Assembly: GCA_930367205.1 (NCBI GenBank)
Contig: OV884011.1
Coordinates: 167,659,226-167,723,225 of the forward strand
DNA length: 64,000 nucleotides
Source of the DNA: Acanthosoma haemorrhoidale
Taxonomy: Eukaryota; Arthropoda; Insecta; Hemiptera; Acanthosomatidae
Reading direction: 5' to 3'
The translations under genes were made by a program, and so were the position numbers. The notes beneath the pieces are model-generated. The model saw only the letters and a program-made list of their open reading frames with translations, had not been told where the DNA came from and made no database searches. Shown in pieces: positions 11,901-23,900 of the stretch (positions are counted from its first letter, which is position 1; each line of letters starts with the position of its first letter).

Positions 11901-14900
11901 GACTTTTCCTGGGCTAGCTTTCTTATCCTGGCCGTCTTGGGCAGTGTCTTGGGGAAGAGCCCTATGATGGATGCAAACACGAACAAACCCACGGCAAGAA
12001 CCAGCCAACCTGCAAACAACAGTAGACCAGTACTAACTAGATTATCTATTGATAATAGGACATATATGGTGACCAATGGTGGGTGGATAAATGTAATTTA
12101 ATGTCAATATAAAAGAAAAAGTACAATCCTTAATGGAGAGACACTACGTTCATTAAAAGTGGAACAGACAGGACATTTTTCACGTTTAATTATTTAATTT
12201 TTAATTTATTATTACCGAACATGTTGTAACGTTCTTTTTGCGTTAGTCGTTTTTTTTGTTAAAAAGACTTAAGGAAATAAACCTTTTTAATAGTTTTCTT
12301 ATTTCCTTATTGTCATTATTAATAATTACCAGAATAAACAATTTCATAACTTGTGCAAAACTACCAATCCGGATATTGGAATGAATAATTTTAGAAAGAG
12401 TTTCTCTGATCAAAAAGACAAATGATATGAGTCAAAGACCACGCAGTATTCGAGGGCGTGCCCTAGAAAAAAACCGAACTATCTTCTGTTCAAAGTCCAC
12501 ATACTTCTCTTAAATGAACTTATACATTATTTAAATGTTGTATAAGTAGCTGACTTACCTATCCAGAAAGCACCCACCCACCTAGGGTCCCTGTTGTTGA
12601 TCTTAGGAGTCATCGTAGGGGCGATGTAGATGTTGAGGCACAAGGATGCCATCCCATACCCGATCACAGTACCAGTCATCTTCAGGCATTGCGAAATACC
12701 TAGAAAACAATAAAATAAAACACAAGAAGAAAAAAAAATGTTCAATCGTTTAATTGAGCCGGCCGAGATGCTGGTGGCACACCAGGTCCACGTATCAGGT
12801 AGAGATCTCTTATTCTTTGAACACGGAGACTGGGCAGAGGAAGTGGATAAAAATGCATACACCTACCTAACACTTACAATGTAAGTACAAGAATACGTGA
12901 TGCCGATGTTAACGGTTTTATTTTTATGAAAAAAGTCCAAACGTTCCTGGCTTCCTATTACCCGATGTTATTTTAGAGTATTCCTGGGTAATATAGATAT
13001 AGCTATATTGTATAAATGAGATTATATATATTGTAACATTCATGATATTTGAGGATATCATGACCAGCGACCCTTCCATCTGGTCAGTATCGTCCCTTGT
13101 GCTCTTAGGAGTGGGGATGAGATGAAGGGCCAGTCTTAGCCTAACAGCCAGAGAGCGAACTAGAGCAAGCTCCCGACTTGGCGGTATCCAACAGAAGAAG
13201 AAGAGATCAACAGTAACGTGGATTGGATTATACGGAGATCATCGATTGGGTGATATTGATATTGTTTTTTTAATATGGTTCCATTAAAAGTGATTGAGCT
13301 CAATTTTCATGTTTTTATCGTAATTAGTAGTAACTATCCTTGTTCAAAAGGAATTGAATATTTTTATATAATTTATGTCAGCACTCTATATAATTATAAT
13401 TATTTGTTATAATCATTTTATTTGTATATATTTCACAATTCCCAGTTTCTTAATTTATTAATAACTATAACATTAGCCTTGAGATTGGGCGATTCAATCG
13501 GGATAATTTCCTATGTCGAAGACATAAAAAAACAAGTTGAATTAAAGATCTCATGACGGACCTACCAAATTAGTTAAGGTCAATTGATCAAATAAATTAG
13601 AAAAATAAATGGTAAAAAATGAGGTAGGTTTCAATATGTGTATATCATATTTTATTTATTGTCCTATCAGGTCATATTGTAATATTTTCAATATGGCTCG
13701 CTATGGTTTAAAAAAAGATATTCTTGATTCCCATAATATATGTACGAGTAATATATCTCGTATATTACTTTTTATATGTTGATTTTTCCGATTCTTCACA
13801 TTCTGGGGCTTCACTCTCTTCTCAGCAATGGTTAACGGTTAGATGTGACATTTTCCATGATACTCTTCTTTTTATTCCATCCATCGTGCCATCCATTTCA
13901 GCGTCCGGATGTATTGTGCCATACATATGACCAAATCATTTGAGATGCATCTTTTTTGTCCTCTGCGTGATTGAGCACACCCTCAGCTATGCATCACCGT
14001 AGGCTCTCATTTCTCTGTTCTCATGACTCCACGGGTATGATTGGCTTCAAAATTGGAAACTCTGAAACCCATTAGCCGATAGCCAACCCATTTCCTTACG
14101 ACTAGATTTCCAGTTTAATGATAGGCAGCCTTTGGTTTTATGATTCTCATTGAAGTTTCAGTTTCTGATCTACGAATTATAGAACAAAAATAGGGTAGGT
14201 CCCTCACCATCTCCGACTTTTCGCCACTGTATGTGTGGACCTCTTCCGAACAAATTGAGGCAATCACTTTCACGCGTAATAGGAAAGATCATTGGCTTAG
14301 GTAATCACCTCGTTTGACCCCTTTTTAAGAATTTATCAATCTTATTTGTTTCTGCTTATAGGTGAACTGGATATCATTTAAAATACATTTCTCTTTCCAG
14401 TGGTTTATTGTTGACAATGGTTGAATCGTATATTTTCCTTGCATTAGGAGTTTTGAAATTTCAACTTTAGGGTAGGATAATGAACGATCAAATCAACACT
14501 GTTTGAAAAATAAATAAATGTTTACCTGAGATTGTACTTACCTATGTGAGCCGACAATTTTCCTACGATCTAAACAATAAAGAGATTTGCTCACTGAAAA
14601 GCGCCGGTGACTTTGACTTCTTGGTGTTGTCGTCCATGTAGGAGACTCCGAGAGTGCCGTAGAGGGAGCCGCCGAATCCGGAGATGACCTGAGCCACAAA
14701 GAGAACGACCGGAGGACCCCAGTCACTCGCCGCAGAGGAAGTCTCGCAGGTCATGCTCGAGTCGCTCTGGCAGAGCAGCTGCTTGTCTGTGAGGGGCCCA
14801 AGTCAACAATTAAATCAGTGATTTGAGTAACCCTGTAAGTCATAGAGGCCAAATTTTGGGAAAACAACATAAAAATAGTCTAAGCCAAAGCGTAACGGTT

Positions 14901-17900
14901 CAGGGTACACCCCTCCCCCCCCCCAGAATGCCCAGTAATTAAAATGTGACTCTGAACCTATTTATTATGTTGCGAATTATGACAGTAAGAGTCATTATAG
15001 TGTGTAAATTTGCTTGACTTATGGGGTGTATCAAATCAATTAACTATAAGGTAAACAATAATAATTACCTGTAAATATGTAAACAAGTCTTTATTTATGA
15101 TTAAATTGTTTATAAAATCTACTGGATTAGTCTGCTACTGATTCTTCATCCCTTTCATATGTGGGCTACTTGAAAATATCTGAGTAAAACTTTTGGATGT
15201 GTTGGTCATCTGGCAGAAGCCGTTTAAATTTTTGGAGATCCTCTATGTTTTTGTTATTAATACGTTGTTGTACCCTGGTTTACCCCAATTTCTCCACAAG
15301 GACAAATAGAAGTTTCCCTCTTCGGGGGTACCCCTTTCTCCTCATTCGAGAACTATTTTCCGTCGCGTTTTAAATACAAATGCCTTCTATTTAGTCTACA
15401 GAACAGCTGGGCTACTGTATGCCCAAACATTAACTGGACATTGACTAGAGAAGTTACAAATGTCTCAGGCCGTGACCTCTTAAATTATTTTTAAACGTAT
15501 GAAATCTATTTAATACTAATAACTAAGAAGTATAAGTTTAACAAAAATGAAATTATTTAATAATGTGATGCTTATTATCTCAGGTGTATTAATGGCTTAC
15601 TAAAGTTATGTAAATGAATAAAATCACAACGTTGTTTTCGTTGGACATATGGGAATCATTTGCTAGGACTAGGTAATACTTTTCTATATTATTAGACGCA
15701 TTCATTCCTATTATCAATTAACTGCCTTGTTGGCCCCCTTCAACTGTTAATTAATACTGGGTGTCCGTAAAGAACCCTTTGTGACGCCTTTATATCTTAT
15801 TCATAACTGACAACTGACTATGTCGATATCTCCTTGCCGAGATCTCTCCCTTCTCATAAAAACTGACAACTCAATTTCAAAGGGCTTTGGACTTTCTAGG
15901 ATCTTCGTTCATCATCCATGGCACCTAACTCTTTCCAAAATTATGCATTTAAATATTACAAATATTTTTGATTATTTGTCACGAACATGTCATTGGAATA
16001 TAGATATATTTGGCAGCGTTACCCCGCGATTGCTGTGTGACGTTGTCCTTGCTGTATTCGTACGTGAGGGCGATGGCGTCCTCCCCCGGACCGTAGAGGA
16101 GGTAGAGGAGTGCATTCATGAGGCAGAAGAGAGCGACCGTGTAGACTCCAACGGCGATCCACCTGGGCCGATGTCCCTTGGCCACGTAGTAGCTGAACAC
16201 CGTCAGCACGAACATCTGGCTGATGTCATTACCCACTGAGATAATGCCTAACACATAAATATATTTTAGCTATCCATACAAAATTATTTATTACAATTTA
16301 TATTTTCTGTTGAAATAATATACGTAAAGATAATGTTTTGGACCTCAGGTGTGAACACGGGGAGTGATAACTGACAAGGGATAAGAAGTAATTTATCTAT
16401 GTTATTATTTTTGTATCATTCTATGTATTAAGTGGCTATTATTTAAATTATACAAACAATTCTATAACCCATTGTGTTAGTATGGAATATATTTGATAGA
16501 CGAAATTATGCCCTAGAACCAACAACACCCTGAGACCATAATACATTGAGTTATAAAATAAACCATTATTCATCAAGAACATTTTATGAAGTATTTTGAC
16601 TCCCAATGAATAAGAAACTAAAATTAGAAAACTATAGCGATTGGGAATAGTGTAAAATTAATATTTTATCAAAAAGAGGAAAATACTTCAAAACTCTGAT
16701 AGAATATAAATAATCAATATTCTGGGGCTATATCCCCTATGAATAAAAAAAAAACCTCAAGTTAATAAATCGAGCAACAAAACAACAGTTCTCTTGCCCA
16801 CCTATAGTAGGGCTCACCGGCTTTCTCTATGTACTATCTGGGTTTCAAAATGGATAGGCATCTCAATTTCTCTACCCATTTTAGTAACAAAATAGAAAAA
16901 GTACGACACAGGTCTTACCGGCTTTAGCATTTGCTAACTTCACCCAACTTGTCGCTTGGTCATAAACTAATGATATATAAATGTGTCCTCCGGCCAGCTA
17001 CGGTGCCCTATATACTTGTAGGGTAACAATAGAATAGCAATAAAATTAATAACTATTAGTAAAAATATCGATTTATCAATGCTTAAATATATCGATTGAG
17101 ATGAGTGAGTGAGGAGGTTATAGTGAGAAAAACTTAATGGAGAATAAAGAGTTTCACAGTGTGAAGTGTTTTCTTTATATTTTGGCTAAAACCTTGTGCA
17201 AAGTATAAAGACAGCAACAATTGGTGACCCCGACGTTCACGATGCCGCAGAACGGAAGCGAAAATGGTGATGATGACGAAAAAGGTAAGAACATAGTGAA
17301 CAAACCGAATTTACATGTAGACAGGGTAGCTATAAAATTGCCCCCGTTCTGGGTGGAAAGACCCGAAATATGGTTTTGCCAAGCCGAGGCCCAGTTTGAG
17401 CTTTCAAATGTAACCCGGGAAGAGACAAAATTTAATTACTTGATAGCTCAGTTGGATTTAAAAGCAGTTGAAAATATTTGGGACTTAGTAAAATCGGAGG
17501 AAAAAGACAAGTATACAAAAGCCAAAGAAAGATTACTCAATATTTATAGAGAAAGTGAAGATCGTCAGATCCGCAAATTAATCAGTGGCTTGGACATTGG
17601 TGACATGAAACCAAGTCAGCTTCTTAGAAAAATGAAAGGGCTAGCTACGTCGGAAGTTTCTGATAAATTGATTAAAACTCTCTGGCTTGATAAGCTTCCG
17701 AGTCAAATCAGAAGCATTTTAACTTTTACTGACGGAGATTTAGATAAACTGGCGGATATTGGATACCGAATTTGGGAGATCCGACCACAGAATATGATGG
17801 AAGAGGTTCGTGAATCAAAACCCAACGCTCCAGACCCTTTTTCGTTTCCTCAATTGATTGCTAAGTTAGAGGCTATGGATCAAGAGATCAAACGTCTCGG

Positions 17901-20900
17901 TAGGTCTCGAGATACCAGTACAGCACCTCACCGAAATCGAAGGAGGAGTCAAAGCCGAGGTAGGTATAGAGATGGTGGAAAATATTGCTATTTTCACTTT
18001 AGATTTGGACCAAAATGTCAATCAGATAAATGTAAAACTCCATGCCAGTGGGAAACAGACCACGGAAAATCTGAAAAGCAGGGAAACTACAAGCAGCAGC
18101 AGATGTAGCGACCACAACTGTTGCTGAAATTCCTTTTGGCCGTACATACAGACTGTTCATCACGGATCGAAACAGCAAACAGACCTTTTTGGTGGATAGT
18201 GGAGCTGATGTGTCAGTCATTCCCGCCAAAAACAACAGGAAAGAAAAGGGTTCTGATTTTAAATTATTTGCAGCCAACGGGACAGAAATTTTCACATACG
18301 GTTCACAACTCCTCGAGATTGACCTTGGGCTTAAACGACAATTTCAATGGCCATTTGTTATAGCTCAAACAACAAAAGGTATACTTGGCGCGGACTTTCT
18401 CCATAAATTTGGCTTATTAATTGATCTGAAAAATAAAAAACTAATAGATATTAATACAAAGATGTCCGTAAATGGAGAAATTGCAGCAGTTTCAGTTGCA
18501 GATACTGTCAGCACTGTGCAGAGCAATAATAAATTTTTCCGACTATTGTCCATGTATCCGGAAATTACAAAACCGGCATATTTTCCACCACCTGTGAAAC
18601 ATGAAGTCAGACATTATATAAATACAAGGGAAAGCACTCCAGTGTTCTCAAAATCTAGGAGACTAGGACCAGAGGCGATGAGGATCGCAAAACAAGAATT
18701 TCAGATATTGATTAACGAAGGTATTATATCACCATCTAAGTCACAATGGGCCAGTCCGTTGCATTTAGTAGCCAAGAAAAATGGAACCTGGCGCATATGT
18801 GGAGATTATAGGCGATTAAACGCCATCACAGTTCCTGATCGCTACCCTATCCCTAGAATAGACGATGTGAGTTCTGTTCTCGAAGGTAAGCGAATTTTTA
18901 CAAAAATCGACTTGATTCAAGCTTATTACCATATACCAATAGCAGATGAAGATAAAGAAAAAACGTCAATAATAACGCCGTTTGGCTTGTTCCAGTTTAA
19001 TTTCATGCCATTTGGGCTACGTAACGCTCCTTCTACATTTCAAAGATTTATCAATCAGGTGCTTCAAGATTTACCTTTTTGTTTTTCTTTTTTAGACGAT
19101 GTGTTGATAGCTTCACAATCTGAAGAAGAGCATAGAGATCACCTTAAGGCGGTACTAGAGAGGCTGCACAGGTTCGGCTTGCGTGTAAACATGTCTAAGT
19201 CTATATTCGGTGTTGCTGAGATCACATTCTTAGGCTATCAGATTACAGCACAAGGTACAAAACCTGACCCAGAAAAAGTTAAGTCGATCATGGACATAAA
19301 ACTTCCAGAGACTGTACATAAACTCCGTGCATTTCTTGGAATGGTAAATTTTTATAGGCCATACCTGAAAGATGCCAGTAAGACTCAAGCTATTCTGAAC
19401 GAATATTTAAAAGGAGCAAAGAAGAACGATCGCACAAAAATAGATTGGTCAGAAGAAGCCGTTAAACAGTTTGAATAGTGTAAGGAAGACCTAGCAGACG
19501 CAGCTTTGCTTGCCATACCTAATGCAAATCTTCCTATTGCATTATTTACGGATGCTTCGGATTTTGCAATTGGCTCTGTACTGCCACAGTTCGAAAATCA
19601 AGGCTGGAAGCCTATAGCTTTTTTTTCAAAAAAGCTCAACCCAGCTCAGAGAAATTATAGCACTTATGATAGAGAGCTATTGAGTATTTATCTATCTATA
19701 AAACATTTTAGACATATGATCGAAGGAAGTGACATTACTATTTATACCGATCACAAACCCTTAATTTTTGCGTTTAAACAGAAAAATGAGAAAGCATCTC
19801 CGAGACAGCAGCGTCATCTACAGTATATATCCCAGTTTTCAACCAAGATCAGACACGTCAGTGGAAACGACAATAGTGTGGCTGATACATTATCACGACT
19901 TGATGCCATGACTGTTATAGATTATGACAAAATTGCAGCTAGTCAAAAAGATGATCAAGACCTTAAACTGCTACGTGAATCTGATACTTCCTTAATTTTG
20001 AAACAACACCCCCTTCCGAATGGACAAGTTCTTTGGTGTGACATTTCAACTTCAACAATTAGACCCTATATTCCTAAACAATATAGACAACAAGTTTTCA
20101 ACAGTGTACACTCATTGTCTCATCCAGGGATTAAGTCCACAGTCCGACAAGTAACAGCAAAATTTATATGGCCCGGTATTAACAAAGATATTAAGGAATG
20201 GGCTCAGGCTTGTATTGGTTGTCAGAGCAACAAGGTAATACGTCATACAAAAACACCAATAGGGAAATATGAAGAGCCAGACGATCGATTCAGTGTAATA
20301 CATTTGGATATAATCGGCCCTCTTCCACCATCTGACGACAAGATATACTGCCTCACTGCGATTGATCGGTTTACATCTTGGATGGAAGTCATACCATTGC
20401 GGACCATAACAGCTGAGTCGGTGGCTCAAGCGTTCTACAAATATTGGATTTGCAGATTTGGCGCACCTTTTAAAGTTATTACTGACCAAGGCCGACAATT
20501 TGAATCGGAGTTATTTAGAAACCTGGCTAGCGTTTGCGGTATAAAGCTTCAGAGGAGTTCGCCATACCATCCACAATGTAATGGCAAAGTCGAGCGCCTA
20601 CATAGGACTCTAAAAGCTGCTATTAAAGCTCACAATTCTCCGAAGTGGACAGAAACCTTGCCTACAGTCTTGCTTGGCTTACGTGCGGCGCTCCGAGATG
20701 ATGGCAATCATTCGGTTGCTCACATGGTATATGGAAAACCTCTTCGACTGCCAAGTGAATTTTTTGAAGAGAAGACACCTCGCATGGAACACGGCACTTT
20801 TCTCTCTCGGTTACAAGATCAGATGAATGCTCTTAAACCAATAAAGTCAGAAAAGAAGAATTCAAGAAGTGTATTTATACACAAAGATCTCAAAGTGTGC

Positions 20901-23900
20901 ACCCATGTTTTTGTAAGAGTAGATAGAGTGAAGAAGCCCTTTGAGCCAGCTTATGAAGGACCATACCTTATAATATCAAGGCAAGAAAAGTACTTCACCC
21001 TTCAGATCAAAGGAAAACAGGTGAATATTTCATTAGATCGGTTGAAGCCTGCTTACATTTTGGACCCTGATGACCCAACATGTAGGATGGATCAACAACC
21101 AAGATTATTGACAACGCCTATGAAGCCACAGCCCTTAATGACTAGTCAGGATCTTCCAGCTTCAGCGTCCAGAGATGAGGTAACAACAAGAACTGGTAGA
21201 AGAGTCAGGTTTCCCCAGCGTTACCTACAGTGATCAAATGGAAATGTGCCTCTAGTGATTAATATAGTTTTGTGTAATTAATATCGTAACATCCTTCATG
21301 TTACTGGGAGAGGAGTAATGTAGGGTAACAATAGAATAGCAATAAAATTAATAACTATTAGTAAAAATATCGATTTATCAATGCTTAAATATATCGATTG
21401 AGATGAGTGAGTGAGGAGGTTATAGTGAGAAAAACTTAATGGAGAATAAAGAGTTTCACAGTGTGAAGTGTTTTCTTTATATTTTGGCTAAAACCTTGTG
21501 CAAAGTATAAAGACAGCAACATACTCACTTGACTGACAATGCCGCTAAAAGTCTCCAACAATTTCATGAGGAAAGTGGTCAGACATACCTCCTACCTATA
21601 GGACAATCAAAAATTGTATAAAATGTAGCCAAGCTACAGGAAATATAATGACAAGTGTCGGGTAATGTCACTAGGGGAGTGCCCAAGCACTCTAGCCCTG
21701 GTGACAAGTGCGAATTGTTCAAGTTTGTGACCTGGACAATCGTTCCAGGTCGGCGTTAATATCTGACTCCATTTCTGATAGGTATGTGCCCCGACAATGC
21801 ACTATGTTCAAGGGGTACAGAGGATTCATAAAGAATAAGTCAAAGTTTCAGAGTTCGAACAGAAGCAAGTATCACGGAGGAACGGCGCGAAAAGACTGAC
21901 CGTCTGGGGCTAGCCTCCTCCGTTAAATATGGCCCACGCCTCCTTGGGAGGGCTGAACAAAAAAGGTTCCTTAGGGCCTGCGAGATCCTAACATGTGGCA
22001 AGGAGCATGCCGATTCTCAGTAATCTGTCAGACTGCTGACAGGACCACTTAGGCTGTGGTTTACATGTGACAAGGGTCCCGCAGGCCTGGCTGTAAGGGT
22101 CTCTCTAATTTATGACTGACAGTCGTCCCGTCTCATGTTACTTGCTTCCGCGTATTCTTTATTGCTAAAAGATTTATAATAATTTACTTCTGTTTATAAT
22201 ATATCTGCAATAGTATAGGGTGATTTCCCTAAATACTAAGAACCGCCACAGAGCTCCCCCAAATTGCCCTATACAAGTTTGACAGTTTTCTTATATTGAA
22301 TTACATTGCATAATAAAAACGTACATAATACAAACATATGTCTATCAATTTTTTTTCTTAAATGCTTACACTTGTGTGTATATTGGAAATTATTTGTCGA
22401 ACAATTATTACTAATAAACAATTAAATATCTGTTATACTACAAAAAACAATGATCTTTCACATGGGTGACAATAAAAGAATCAATATTTTACTTGATTAA
22501 GTACCAAGTTAGCTCATTACAATGTAACAATTACAAACAGTTAAAAGTATTAAGATACACATATTTACGTACACGTTTGACTGACATTATTTTACAATTG
22601 TTGTGGTCTATTGATCGCTGTTAATATTTATGAACGAGCAAAAAACAAAAATATATAAAATGACTTACAGTAACAAGTGGTAACTTAGGTCCTAATATAA
22701 TATATAAAAATATTATAGCGTATATTTCGAAACAACAAAAAAAAAAAAAATAAATAACTTATATTTTATCAGTAATGTCTATTTTATATTTACCGTCGCG
22801 CTACCGAACTTCTCGTGCAGAGGTATGGTGGTGGAGTGTTTCCTAATTCCTCTGGTTCACCCGGTGTAGGTAAACTTTCGGTGGTGTTTAGCAAATAAGC
22901 TGGCTTGACACGGTCTAGGGAAATGCGAGTCTCCTTATTATCTGCCATTATGACTATGGTTTTATTATTCCTGCTGACTACTGGGTGCGGACCAGTATAA
23001 GCCGGTTCGAGGCTACGCCGGTGTTCTTGTCGAACGAAGACGTGTGTGCAGGTGTTGAGGTCTTTGCTAATGAACGTCTTCTTCGTGTCTTCCCGGTGTT
23101 GAGTGATGTTGCGTCGAACGTCAAGATCTACTTGTGTTGGTGTAAAGTATTCTCCGGGAAGGCGTAAGGGTTTTTTGTATGTTCGCTCGGCGACACTGCA
23201 CCCTAGGTCCTCTTTGATTACACTTCGTAGGCCGAGCAGGACTGCTGGTAGGCTTCGCGTCCACTGACGGTGTTGTGAATGGGCGGTTAGTGCGGTTTTC
23301 AGCGAGCGGTGCCATCGTTCAATTCGGCCGTTTGACTGTGGATGGTAGGCGGTGGTCCGAATTCTCTCGACACTCAGGAGGCGGGTCAGTCTCGTGAACA
23401 ACTCTGATTCAAACTGACGGCCTTGGTCAGTCGTTATTCGAATGGGTGTGCCGAACCTGGCAACCCAGCCACTAAAGAAGGCGTCGGCTACGGTGGTAGC
23501 TTCCATGTTGCCAAGTGGAATTGCCTCAGGCCATCCCGTGGCTCGGTCAATCATGGTGAGGATGTATCGCTTGCCTTCTGAAGTTGGTAGGGGTCCTACG
23601 AGGTCGATGTGCACGTGCTCGAACCTCCCCGCGGCCGCGAATTGCCCTGGAGGGGTTATGGTGTGGCGGTGTACTTTTGAGGTCTGGCATGCTATACAAC
23701 ATCGTGCCCATCGAGCCACGTCATTGTTCATACCCGGCCAAAAAAACCTCTGGCTCATCATTTTCCGACTTGCTCTTACTCCTGGGTGGCTTAGGCTGTG
23801 CAGCTGGTCGAAGGTGGATCTTCGAAAGCCCGAAGGCAAGTACGGCCTTGGCTCCCCCAGTGAGGTCTCGCAAATGAGAGAAATGTCGCTGCCGGGGATG

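Larger units (their letters stand above)
17017..21521 (+). mobile_element. Full-length Ty3/gypsy LTR retrotransposon, CsRn1-like (element 1)
   Basis: A 4505 bp element bounded by identical 203 bp LTRs and a 4 bp target duplication TACT (17013-17016 and 21522-21525). The primer-binding site directly after the 5' LTR, TGGTGACCCCGACG (17222-17235), is complementary to the 3' end of tRNA-Trp, as known for the CsRn1 clade. A purine-rich tract GGGAGAGGAG precedes the 3' LTR. Gag and pol are in different frames with an overlap. The order PR-RT-RNase H-IN is that of Ty3/gypsy. No env-like ORF follows pol. One nonsense codon in pol is the only obvious lesion, so the insertion looks recent. Confidence 0.93.

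Noticed and set aside
13000..14530. Search for an additional OATP exon between exons 3 and 4
   Set aside because: Exons 3 (ends 14595) and 4 (starts 12699) already join in phase and no splice-bounded coding stretch was found between them.
21708..21899. 63-codon frame identical to the one at 26078-26269
   Set aside because: It lies entirely inside the element 2 LTRs, is identical only because the LTRs are, and has no recognisable motif.
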